Below, piece by piece: positions 57,047-64,000 of a stretch of 64,000 nt of DNA (the first letter of the stretch is position 1; each line of letters begins with the position of its first letter). A program made the position numbers and the translations under genes. Where the stretch lies: assembly GCA_020631935.1 (NCBI GenBank), contig JACKGP010000003.1:1-64000 (forward strand). The letters are read 5' to 3'. The notes under the pieces were generated by a model. It worked only from the letters and a program-made list of their open reading frames with translations. It was not told the origin of the DNA and searched no databases. Origin of the DNA: Candidatus Nomurabacteria bacterium (lineage in GTDB: Bacteria; Patescibacteriota; Saccharimonadia; Saccharimonadales; Saccharimonadaceae).

Positions 57047-57460
57047 TTACGCTCCGTGCCTCTTTATAAACTTAGTCTTGACCGGCAGTTTGTGGCTAGC
57101 TAGGCGCATTGCTTCGCGCGCTACAGACTCTTCTACGCCCTTCATCTCGAACATGACTGTTCCAGCCTTTACTTTCGCTACAAAGAATTCAGGTGCGCCC
57201 TTGCCGCCGCCCATCTTTAGACCTAGTGGTTTGCGAGTAACAGGAGTATGTGGGAAGATGCGAATCCAGATTTTACCACCACGCTTGATGTGACGAGTCA
57301 TTGCCTGACGAGCCGCTTCAATCTGGCGACTAGTAATACGTTCGTTTGACTGCGACTGAAGACCGTAGTCCCCGAAAGCAACATAGTTGCCGCGAGTAGC
57401 TACGCCATCATTCTTACCAATTCGAACGCGTCGAAACTTCGTTTTCTTTGGTAATAACAT
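57047..57460 (-). CDS. rplP: 50S ribosomal protein L16 (uL16)
   Basis: 137 residues. MLLPKKTKFRRVRIGKNDGV, IEAARQAMTRHIKRGGKIWI, RIFPHTPVTRKPLGLKMGGG. Overlaps rpsC by one base. Confidence 0.98.
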   Translation of the reverse strand: MLLPKKTKFRRVRIGKNDGVATRGNYVAFGDYGLQSQSNERITSRQIEAARQAMTRHIKRGGKIWIRIFPHTPVTRKPLGLKMGGGKGAPEFFVAKVKAGTVMFEMKGVEESVAREAMRLASHKLPVKTKFIKRHGA

Positions 57461-58101
57461 TACGAGTCTCTCCTTTCGCCCTTGTAAATCCAGACTTTAA
57501 CACCTGTAATACCACCGCCGTTTGGCATCTGCGCTCGAGCTACATGGAAGTCCACATCTGCACGCAACGTGTGAAGAGGAACCGAGCCTTCAATAAGCTT
57601 CTCGCGACGAGCCATTTCAGCATTGTTTAGACGTCCAGCAACCTCGATACGAATACCTTTGGCACCAGCGTTCATAGTGTTCTGAGCTGACATTTTAGTA
57701 GCACGACGGAAGTTTATACGGCGCTCTAGCTGGTGAGCTATATTTTCAGCAACAAGCTTGGCTGATAGCTCTGGACGCTTAACTTCTTCGATGTTGATAC
57801 GAACTGGACTGCTAACAATCTTTTCAATGATAGACTTCAATTCGTTTACACCAGCACCACCACGACCAATTACTACACCAGCTTTCGCTGTATGGATAGT
57901 TACAGTCACCATGTTGGCGCTACGTTCGATTTCAATACGCGCAATGGTTGGTCGAGACTCGAATCTCTTTTCAATTATTTCGCGAATTTTGATGTCTTCC
58001 GCTAGCCACTTGGCAAAGTCACCTTTACCGGCGAACCAGCGCGAATCCCAGTTCTTGTGAACTTGCAAGCGGAAGCTTAGTGGGTTTACTTTTTGGCCCA
58101 T
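57460..58101 (-). CDS. rpsC: 30S ribosomal protein S3 (uS3)
   Basis: 213 residues. MGQKVNPLSFRLQVHKNWDS, KH domain AGVVIGRGGAGVNELKSIIE, and C-terminal GAKGIRIEVAGRLNNAEMAR. Overlaps rplV stop by one base. Confidence 0.98.
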   Translation of the reverse strand: MGQKVNPLSFRLQVHKNWDSRWFAGKGDFAKWLAEDIKIREIIEKRFESRPTIARIEIERSANMVTVTIHTAKAGVVIGRGGAGVNELKSIIEKIVSSPVRINIEEVKRPELSAKLVAENIAHQLERRINFRRATKMSAQNTMNAGAKGIRIEVAGRLNNAEMARREKLIEGSVPLHTLRADVDFHVARAQMPNGGGITGVKVWIYKGERRDS

Positions 58102-58511
58102 TACTTTGCCTCCTCTTTCTTTGCTGTAGCTGGCTTTTTAGCTGCAGCTGGTTTCTTCTTTGGCTTTTCGCTACCAGTTACGACCACTAGGATGTTGCTA
58201 GTTTTCTTCTGGAATGGAAGAGCCATGCCGCGCATGTGTGGCTTGAAACGCTTTAGGCGCTTGCCAGCAGTTACGCTTAGGGTTGTAATTTTCAAACTTT
58301 TAGCGTCCAGGCCGTGGTTATTTACGGCGCTCGCCTGTGCGCTAGCGATTGCTTTCTTGATAGGTAGCGCTGAACGGCGTGGAACATGGTCTAGGATTAC
58401 TAGAGCATCCGCTACTGTGCGGTTGCGCACCAAGCTAGCTACGATACTAACTTTTCGTGGCGCAAGGTCTAGACCTTTCGTGTAGCTTCTAACAGTAAAG
58501 AGTTCAGCCAT
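58101..58511 (-). CDS. rplV: 50S ribosomal protein L22 (uL22)
   Basis: 136 residues. YTKGLDLAPRKVSIVASLVR and the exit-tunnel hairpin GKRLKRFKPHMRGMALPFQK. A Lys/Ala/Pro-rich C-terminal tail (about 20 residues) is extra. Confidence 0.98.
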   Translation of the reverse strand: MAELFTVRSYTKGLDLAPRKVSIVASLVRNRTVADALVILDHVPRRSALPIKKAIASAQASAVNNHGLDAKSLKITTLSVTAGKRLKRFKPHMRGMALPFQKKTSNILVVVTGSEKPKKKPAAAKKPATAKKEEAK

Positions 58512-58513
58512 GC

Positions 58514-58777
58514 CTATTTCTCCTTACCGCCGTGCTTACGGAACTTACGGGTTGGGCTAAACTCTCCGAGTTTGTGTCCAACCATATTTTCTGAAACATA
58601 AACTGGTACGTGAACCTTACCGTTGTGTACAGCAAAGTTCTTACCGACCATTTCTGGTGTAATTGTTGAGCTACGCGCCCAAGTCTTGATTACAGTTCGA
58701 TCGTCTTTAGATAGCGCCGCTACTTTTTTAGCAAGCTTGGCGTCGACGAATGGACCCTTTTTGAGTGATCGACTCAT
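58514..58777 (-). CDS. rpsS: 30S ribosomal protein S19 (uS19)
   Basis: 87 residues. SRSLKKGPFVDAKLAKKVAA, WARSSTITPEMVGKNFAVHN and GHKLGEFSPTRKFRKHGG. Normal length. Confidence 0.98.
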   Translation of the reverse strand: MSRSLKKGPFVDAKLAKKVAALSKDDRTVIKTWARSSTITPEMVGKNFAVHNGKVHVPVYVSENMVGHKLGEFSPTRKFRKHGGKEK

Positions 58778-58780
58778 AGA

Positions 58781-59620
58781 TTACCTCTTCCTCTTCGCGT
58801 CGTGGCGCGTTCGTACGATTAATTTATTGCTTGATTTGCGTCGGCGAGTGCGGTAACCAAGAGTAAGCTGACCCCATGGAGTGCGAGGTGCCTTACCGGT
58901 ACCATGCGAACCACCGTCACCACCACCATGAGGGTGATCTGCCGCGTTCATCACAACACCACGCACGCTCGGGCGGATACCCTTGCGGCGATTGCGTCCA
59001 GCTGAACCAATCTTAACGTTTTGGTGCTGTACGTTTCCAACTGTTCCGATGGTAGCCTGACATTCGATTCTAAACTTTCGAACTTCGCCAGATGGTAGCC
59101 TTACGGTAGCGTAGTTACCTTCTTTAGCCATTAGCTGAGCTTTTGTACCAGCGCCGCGAACCATTTGCGCGCCTTTACCAGCCTGAATTTCAATAGCGTA
59201 AATGCTTGAACCAACTGGAATTCGACTGAGTGGCATGCGGTTTGAAGTCTCAACTGGAGCATCTTCACCGGAGGCAATCTTCTTGCCTTTCTGCATCTGA
59301 GTGTCGGCTAGAACGTAGTGGTACATACCGTGCTGATCTTTTACGCGTGCGATACGTGCAGAGCGATTTGGATCATACTCGATTTCCTCAATAGTACCCT
59401 TTAAGCCAGCTGGCAGTTTGTGGTTTACCAAACGGTAGTGCCGCTTTACTCCACCACCTCTGTGGCGAGTTGTAATGCGACCTTGGTTGTTGCGACCGCT
59501 CGAGCGCTTCTTGCTCTTTGTTAGACTCTTTACAGATGTGCGAGTTGTTATATCACTCAAATCTTGAGTCGTCATGCCGCGACGAGCAGGAGTAGTTGGG
59601 TTATAAGCTTTAATCGGCAT
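58781..59620 (-). CDS. rplB: 50S ribosomal protein L2 (uL2)
   Basis: 279 residues, needed for peptidyl transferase assembly. GRITTRHRGGGVKRHYRLVN, GSSIYAIEIQAGKGAQMVRG and VMNAADHPHGGGDGGSHGTG with the conserved His. Gap of 3 nt to rpsS. Confidence 0.98.
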   Translation of the reverse strand: MPIKAYNPTTPARRGMTTQDLSDITTRTSVKSLTKSKKRSSGRNNQGRITTRHRGGGVKRHYRLVNHKLPAGLKGTIEEIEYDPNRSARIARVKDQHGMYHYVLADTQMQKGKKIASGEDAPVETSNRMPLSRIPVGSSIYAIEIQAGKGAQMVRGAGTKAQLMAKEGNYATVRLPSGEVRKFRIECQATIGTVGNVQHQNVKIGSAGRNRRKGIRPSVRGVVMNAADHPHGGGDGGSHGTGKAPRTPWGQLTLGYRTRRRKSSNKLIVRTRHDAKRKR

Positions 59621-59937
59621 TACTTCTTCTCCTCTTTCTGCTCAGTTTCTTCAAATAGCTTAATTGAGCCTTTGCTCAAGGTTACATAAGCCTTCTTTGT
59701 ATCTTGGCGGTGTGTTGTGCCTGGGTAGCTTCGTTTCCCTCGGCTGTATCGAACAGCCTTTCCGCTCTGGACAGCTACAGACACTTTACCAACACTTACG
59801 TCACCAAATTCAGCCTCTACGGCTTCAGCAATCTGCTGCTTGTTAGCGCTCATTGGAACGTTGAATACATATGTATTTTGGGCAGTTGCAAGGCGGTAAG
59901 CCTTCTCTGTTGCTCGTGGGGTGATAAGAATACTCAT
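59620..59937 (-). CDS. rplW: 50S ribosomal protein L23 (uL23)
   Basis: 105 residues. ITPRATEKAYRLATAQNTYV, FNVPMSANKQQIAEAVEAEF; docking site for trigger factor and SRP. Overlaps both neighbours by one base. Confidence 0.97.
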   Translation of the reverse strand: MSILITPRATEKAYRLATAQNTYVFNVPMSANKQQIAEAVEAEFGDVSVGKVSVAVQSGKAVRYSRGKRSYPGTTHRQDTKKAYVTLSKGSIKLFEETEQKEEKK

Positions 59938-60545
59938 TATTTTTCACCTCCATTTAGCCACTGCTCAATTGTCTTGACTGCCCTTGGCTCAATAACAATA
60001 TGATCAGCGTTTATTACGTGATAGACATTTAGATACGTGGCTCGAGACAGGATAACATTCTGTAGGTTGCGAGTTGCACGAATTAGCTCTGGCGTTTTCT
60101 CATCTACGACCAATAGAGCCTTGCGGTTTAGCTTGTTGTCAGCTAGGAACTTAGCGATTTCAGCGGTTTTACCCGTAGTCTTTATATCTGAAACTGTTAT
60201 CTTCTTAGCCTTATTCGCAAGCGATAGCGCTTGTTTTACGGCAATGCGCTTAGTTGCTGTAGGCAGTTTCTTGGTATAGTTTTCGTTGCCACTTGGGCCG
60301 AATACAATACCACCACCGCGCCAGATTGGGTTACGGGTTGAGCCAAAACGTGCTCGGCCAGTACCCTTTTGTCGCCACGGCTTTTTACCACCACCGCGAA
60401 CTTCGCCGCGCTTTAGAGTGGTTGCGCTAGACTGACGAGCGTTTGCAAGGTAGGCATCATATGCGCGCTTGACGAGCTCGTGGTTAGCTACCTCGACACC
60501 AAACACACTTTTCGGTAGCGTAGTTTTCGTAGTAGTCTCAGCCAT
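59937..60545 (-). CDS. rplD: 50S ribosomal protein L4 (uL4)
   Basis: 202 residues. RGEVRGGGKKPWRQKGTGRA and RFGSTRNPIWRGGGIVFGPS form the extended tunnel loop; ALLVVDEKTPELIRATRNLQ follows. Confidence 0.98.
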   Translation of the reverse strand: MAETTTKTTLPKSVFGVEVANHELVKRAYDAYLANARQSSATTLKRGEVRGGGKKPWRQKGTGRARFGSTRNPIWRGGGIVFGPSGNENYTKKLPTATKRIAVKQALSLANKAKKITVSDIKTTGKTAEIAKFLADNKLNRKALLVVDEKTPELIRATRNLQNVILSRATYLNVYHVINADHIVIEPRAVKTIEQWLNGGEK

Positions 60546-61162
60546 TACGCGTTACCTCCGTTTAGAACAATCAAACCTTTACGAGGGCCAGGAACAGCAC
60601 CCTTTAGTCCGATTAGATTATTGGTTGGATCGATGTAGGCAACAGCTAGATTTTTTACTGTCACTTGATCATGACCCATGCGACCAGCCATGCGCTTGCC
60701 CTTAAAGACCTTCTGCGGATACATTGAACCGATTGAACCGGGACGACGAACGTTTCCGTTACCGCCGTGAGTCTTCTTAGATGTATTAAAGTTGTGGCGC
60801 TTTACCGTACCGGCAAAACCCTTACCCTTACTTGTGCCGGTGGCTTTTACCAAGTCACCCAGCGCGAAGCTACTGACGTCAATCGCATCACCAACCTTCA
60901 AGTCAGCTGGCAATTCATCGACGCGAAATTCCCGAATATACTTCGGCGAAACTTTGGCTGATTTAACGTGACCAACCACGGCCTTGCTCAGGTTCTTACC
61001 CTCACCTAAAGCCACTTGCACAGCGTTGTAGCCGTCAGCTTCGACGGACTTCACCTGAGTCACAGTGCATGGGCCAGCCTGAATCAACGTCACTGGTGTC
61101 GCAGTGCCGTCTTCGGCTAGGATTTGGGTCATACCAATTTTGGTACCGAGTAGTGCTTTCAT
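60545..61162 (-). CDS. rplC: 50S ribosomal protein L3 (uL3)
   Basis: 205 residues. MKALLGTKIGMTQILAEDGT, then KGFAGTVKRHNFNTSKKTHG, RRPGSIGSMYPQKVFKGKRM and the GRMGHDQVTVKNL end. ATG 61162 is chosen with GGGAG upstream; the frame is open to 61198. It is the first gene of the contiguous series; rpsJ is not adjacent. Confidence 0.97.
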   Translation of the reverse strand: MKALLGTKIGMTQILAEDGTATPVTLIQAGPCTVTQVKSVEADGYNAVQVALGEGKNLSKAVVGHVKSAKVSPKYIREFRVDELPADLKVGDAIDVSSFALGDLVKATGTSKGKGFAGTVKRHNFNTSKKTHGGNGNVRRPGSIGSMYPQKVFKGKRMAGRMGHDQVTVKNLAVAYIDPTNNLIGLKGAVPGPRKGLIVLNGGNA

Positions 61163-61315
61163 GCCTACATTCTCCCATTTAAAACCCTCGGTGGCCACTA
61201 GTTTCCGTAGACTTTGCGATTCACCAAGGACAAGTTGTTATTACGTAATAAAGTTACCGTCTAAGATTATCAAATTTGTAAACAGATGTCAACAATCTGT
61301 TAAGCTGTGTCCTGA

Positions 61316-61666
61316 CTAAACAACAATTCCTGCTGGCACAAAATAGCTAACAACACCGATTATAAGCAGTACTGCGTACCAGATTTTGCGATCAGATTGG
61401 TACTTCTCGAAAGATTTAACCAACACCAGCCCAACAAGTAGCCCCAAAGGCAGTGCATTGATCATAACCCCGTTCCAAACAACAGGAGTGCTAAACTTTA
61501 GCCACAGGGTGCCCAGGATGACGCAAATAACTAACTTTAAAAAGTAGGCACTATCACTTTCCAGCGAACGCTTGCGCCATCGATTTTTCGGCGTCCTATT
61601 ACGCGCATACGTTCTAGGTCGTGCTTTTCGGTTAGTAAAGCTGTTGTTAAACTGTTTATTTTGCAT
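61316..61666 (-). CDS. small basic membrane protein
   Basis: A 116-residue protein, not recognised. The first 38 residues are very basic (KARPRTYARNRTPKNRWRKR); then three hydrophobic helices follow (about 41-60, 66-84, 95-114). TATAAT lies 14 nt before the ATG. It is transcribed toward the ribosomal operon and lies between rpsJ and rplC, where an unbroken operon would be expected. Confidence 0.75.
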   Translation of the reverse strand: MQNKQFNNSFTNRKARPRTYARNRTPKNRWRKRSLESDSAYFLKLVICVILGTLWLKFSTPVVWNGVMINALPLGLLVGLVLVKSFEKYQSDRKIWYAVLLIIGVVSYFVPAGIVV

Positions 61667-61749
61667 ATACGATTAAGTTAATTATACGAAACTCACCGAA
61701 AAACACAAGCACTATACACTTTTTAGAGATTACATAGTATACTTCTGTT

Positions 61750-62109
61750 ATGGCTACAAAGAAATCAACTACAAAGAAAACTACAAAGTCGGCTAAGCCA
61801 AGTACAAAACGTACTTCGGCAGCACGTGCCAGCCGCGCAAAATCAACTACCCGCACCCGCACTAAAACTACGGTACGGAAACCGGCAAAGATGCAATCAT
61901 TCCGCGTTGCAAAGCAGCAAGAGCCGTTTATGAGTACCAAGCCAACCGTTCAGACCCTTTACTGGCTTGTTATTGGTGTAGTCGTAGTGGCATTTAGCTT
62001 GTGGATTCTAAAGCTTCAAGATGACATCTCTAAAATCTACGACAGTATCGACAGGGCTAATATAGAGAATTCTATTGTAGAGCCAATTGATGGCATTCAC
62101 GAGTATTAA
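61750..62109 (+). CDS. single-pass membrane protein with histone-like basic N-terminus
   Basis: A 119-residue protein. Residues 1-60 are Lys/Thr/Ser/Arg/Ala repeats (ATKKSTTKKTTKSAKPSTKR), like histone H1 tails, then one transmembrane helix (about 72-92, LYWLVIGVVVVAFSLWIL) and a short acidic outer tail with DDISKIYDSIDRANIE. It could tie the nucleoid or ribosomes to the membrane; this is inference. TATACT ends 6 nt before ATG 61750, so it should be leaderless. It is divergent from the membrane protein at 61316. Confidence 0.78.
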   Translation: MATKKSTTKKTTKSAKPSTKRTSAARASRAKSTTRTRTKTTVRKPAKMQSFRVAKQQEPFMSTKPTVQTLYWLVIGVVVVAFSLWILKLQDDISKIYDSIDRANIENSIVEPIDGIHEY

Positions 62110-62132
62110 ATATTTAGCTAACTAATAACATT

Positions 62133-62160
62133 AAAATACCGCTCGATTGGGCGGTATTTT
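62133..62160. terminator. bidirectional terminator between the basic membrane protein gene and rpsJ
   Basis: AAAATACCGC and GCGGTATTTT form a 10-bp stem around TCGATTGG, with T runs on both strands, between convergent genes. Confidence 0.88.
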
Positions 62161-62185
62161 AATAGCATTTACCTAACTCAAATAA

Positions 62186-62503
62186 CTACATTCGTATTTC
62201 GGCGTCTACGCCAGCCGGTAGGCTAAGGTTTTGCAGATTGTCGATAGTCTTTGGGGTAGCATTTGTTATGTCTATAAGACGCTTATGCACACGCATTTCG
62301 AATGACTCACCACCAGTTTTGTAAACGTGCGGGCTTTTTATGACAGTATAGGTACTTTTTCTAGTAGGTAGAGGAATCGGACCGGCTACCTGCGCACCAG
62401 TACGAACTGCTGTATCTATAATTTGCTTTGCTGACTGATCAATTACTTTGTGATCATACGCTTTTAGGCGTATTCGAATTTTTAGGCCTTCATCTTTAGC
62501 CAT
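62186..62503 (-). CDS. rpsJ: 30S ribosomal protein S10 (uS10)
   Basis: 105 residues: KIRIRLKAYDHKVIDQSAKQ, GPIPLPTRKSTYTVIKSPHV, FEMRVHKRLIDITNATPKTI. AAAGGAGTATAT precedes the ATG. It is separated from rplC by a terminator and two membrane-protein genes, so here S10 does not lead the S10 operon. S10 is also a NusE antitermination factor. Confidence 0.98.
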   Translation of the reverse strand: MAKDEGLKIRIRLKAYDHKVIDQSAKQIIDTAVRTGAQVAGPIPLPTRKSTYTVIKSPHVYKTGGESFEMRVHKRLIDITNATPKTIDNLQNLSLPAGVDAEIRM

Positions 62504-62740
62504 ATATACTCCTTTGTTTGCCCTGTAACCTCTAGCTCGAATCGGAATTTAGTCATCGTCTGGCCGAGTTCTCAAAGCGATTAATACTACTGAAAGTAAT
62601 ACTACTACATTACGACACATTGTGCAAACGGTAGCGAAAACATGTCAGCATAGTGCCTAGGCCTTGTATTTTATATCAATGGGAGTATAACTATAATCAC
62701 AGACGTAATAATTGCGTATAAAAACAAAAGGAGATTCGAT
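62504..62740. promoter_or_regulatory. divergent region between rpsJ and a small gene
   Basis: About 240 bp with no gene. The plus strand has TATAAT-like boxes (about 62688-62696) and AAAAGGAGATTCGAT as ribosome binding site of the gene at 62741. The minus strand must hold the rpsJ promoter and leader; a repeated AATACTACT motif lies near 62581-62612. Confidence 0.4.
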
Positions 62741-63028
62741 ATGCAATCTGCAGAAAAAAACCCCTTATCAGACTTTCAGCCTGACAGAACTATGAACGAT
62801 GCAATCGCAGAGTCGGCGGTTAATCATCTCACAAACACTGATGTAGATGAGTACCGGCCAGACTTTTCAACCGAAGATCGAATGCGTCATATTCAGGCAG
62901 AGCTCGCTGCACGCGGCATCAATACTATAATGAAAATCTACTATAGACGTGGCGATGAAACACCTACTATACCTGCACTAAAGAAAGTGGATGGAAACGT
63001 TACCGATATCTACCTATCAGGCCGCTAA
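62741..63028 (+). CDS. small hypothetical protein
   Basis: A 95-residue soluble protein, not recognised, from ATG 62741 after AAAAGGAGATTCGAT. The first half is acidic (FSTEDRMRHIQAELAARGIN), the second half beta-like and ends NVTDIYLSGR. It overlaps the convergent ldh gene by 29 bp at the 3-prime ends. Confidence 0.65.
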   Translation: MQSAEKNPLSDFQPDRTMNDAIAESAVNHLTNTDVDEYRPDFSTEDRMRHIQAELAARGINTIMKIYYRRGDETPTIPALKKVDGNVTDIYLSGR

Positions 63029-63926
63029 TTACATCTGCTGAGTTTTTCAGTTTTACACTTTCGGGGTCCGATAGCGGGTAGCCGTCGAGAACCGAAACAC
63101 CCTGATTACTTACCAGCGAGGGCATACTTAATACTACGTCACTTAGGCCATACTCGCCATCCATCAATGAGCAGACTGGAAGCACGCTTTTTGAGTCATG
63201 AGTCAGCGCGTCAACTATTTTTGCCAGCACTTGTCCGATAGCAAAGTGCGTAGACCCCTTGCTCTCTACAATGTCGTATGCTCGTTTTTGAATTCTTGAA
63301 TCTATATCTTTTATGTCTTCTAAGTTGAAATTAGGGTACTGGCTTAGAGGAATCTCACCGATAGATGCGCTTTCGATTGTAGAAAATGAAGAATCTCCAT
63401 GCTCGCCCATAACGTAAGCTTCGACCTCCCCGCTGTCAACATCGGACATATCTGCAATCGCCGACCTTAGTCTAGATGTATCAAGAGTAGTTCCTGTGCC
63501 GAATACGCGACTCCTGGGAAGGCCTGACTGCTTAAGGACTAAATAGGTCAGTACATCCACTGGATTTGTTACGACAATAATGAATGGCTGCTTGCCTGTA
63601 GCAATAATCTTATCTGTGACTTCTTTTGCGATACTAGCATTAGTATCTACTAGATCGTGTCTGGTTTGGCCAGGTTTTTGCGAAACACCGCTAGCGATAA
63701 TAGCGATGTCGTTATCGCTCATATCACTGTAGTCGCCTACCTTAACCCGGACTGCACTATCAAGCCCAAGCGCATCATTAATATCGGCCGATTGCCCCCA
63801 AGCTAGCTTTTCATTCACATCTATTAGTACTATGTCGTCAACTAAACCTGCGATAGCAATAGCATAGGCAGCGGTAGCTCCTACCATTCCGCCTCCGCCA
63901 ATTATGAATACTTTTTGTCTTTGCAT
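63000..63926 (-). CDS. ldh: L-lactate dehydrogenase
   Basis: NAD-dependent enzyme of the LDH/MDH family, 308 residues. The glycine loop is IIGGGGMVGATAAYAIA, followed by VLIDVNEKLAWGQSADINDA, IASGVSQKPGQTRHDLVDTN and VVTNPVDVLTYLVLKQSGLP. RVFGTGTTLDTSRLRSAIAD contains the substrate Arg, and AYVMGEHGDSSF the catalytic His. The Gln in SQKPGQTR at the specificity loop favours lactate over malate. It recycles NADH in fermentation, fitting an obligate fermenter without respiration. Confidence 0.95.
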   Translation of the reverse strand: MQRQKVFIIGGGGMVGATAAYAIAIAGLVDDIVLIDVNEKLAWGQSADINDALGLDSAVRVKVGDYSDMSDNDIAIIASGVSQKPGQTRHDLVDTNASIAKEVTDKIIATGKQPFIIVVTNPVDVLTYLVLKQSGLPRSRVFGTGTTLDTSRLRSAIADMSDVDSGEVEAYVMGEHGDSSFSTIESASIGEIPLSQYPNFNLEDIKDIDSRIQKRAYDIVESKGSTHFAIGQVLAKIVDALTHDSKSVLPVCSLMDGEYGLSDVVLSMPSLVSNQGVSVLDGYPLSDPESVKLKNSADVISGLIGRYR

Positions 63927-63966
63927 AACTTACTAACTAGTTTAACATGTGAATAAAATCAAAACA

Positions 63967-63999
63967 AAAAATCCTCGTCTTGGTGTGACGAGGATTTTT
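63967..63999 (-). terminator. terminator of a gene beyond the window
   Basis: AAAATCCTCGTC and GACGAGGATTTT form a 12-bp stem; the minus strand continues TTTTTTGTTTTG, so it most likely ends a minus-strand gene to the right of the window and insulates ldh. Confidence 0.75.
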
Positions 64000-64000
64000 A

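Noticed and set aside
1..64000. CRISPR array or intact insertion sequence
   Set aside because: No regularly spaced repeats and no transposase with inverted terminal repeats were seen; the only complete DNA-mobilising enzyme is the serine recombinase.

Overview
The window looks like a chromosome segment of a small-genome Patescibacteria/CPR bacterium, most likely Saccharibacteria (TM7). The evidence is the compact gene set, a ribosomal protein block with no rpmD (L30), adk or map, very short or absent leaders, GH57/GH15 glucan enzymes, a sortase in the spc-alpha block, and ribosomal proteins without zinc-binding cysteines. TGA acts as a normal stop (for example the ATGA overlap of the DHH gene and cysS), so the TGA=Gly code of SR1/Gracilibacteria does not apply.

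Layout. 1-2.9 kb: right edge of an integrated element (partial replication-relaxation-like protein, small ORF, large serine recombinase) against tRNA-Gln. 2.9-25.7 kb: housekeeping core: Gre-like factor, two-component system, AI-2E family protein, cysS, DHH phosphoesterase, recR, ybaB, a membrane glycosyltransferase-like protein, dnaB, dnaX, tdk, rplL/rplJ with an L10-type leader, a dTTP supply group (tmk, dcd, folA, thyA), then rplA/rplK/nusG/secE, an orphan histidine kinase, a YgjP-like metallopeptidase and a P-loop kinase. 25.7-34.1 kb: accessory region with decayed genes (Nudix, deoxyribosyltransferase-like, ASCH, nucleotidyltransferase, HAD-like, others) mixed with intact ones (DUF1295 membrane protein, SDR, alpha/beta hydrolase, LD-carboxypeptidase), one strikingly GC-rich foreign small gene, and three copies of a short coding remnant. 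34.1-34.6 kb: structured non-coding DNA, a tRNA 3-prime-end-like remnant, and tRNA-Trp. 34.7-39.8 kb: GT4-GH57-GH15-unknown operon, probably alpha-glucan metabolism. 39.8-46.2 kb: rpmG, three tRNAs, a pilin-like protein, a CAP-domain protein, TPR protein, holB, rluA-type synthase, trpS and a YhhQ-type transporter. 46.2-62.5 kb: a 29-gene minus-strand series from rplC to rpsI including secY, a sortase, infA and rpoA; rpsJ lies apart upstream. 62.7-64 kb: a small ORF and L-lactate dehydrogenase.

Many single or first genes here have a -10 box ending only 6-8 nt before the start codon, so their transcripts should be leaderless. Genes inside operons, the ribosomal genes above all, carry Shine-Dalgarno motifs. 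Start sites were moved where this signal or a clear ribosome binding site decided the matter. All functions are read from sequence motifs and family knowledge; no database search was run.
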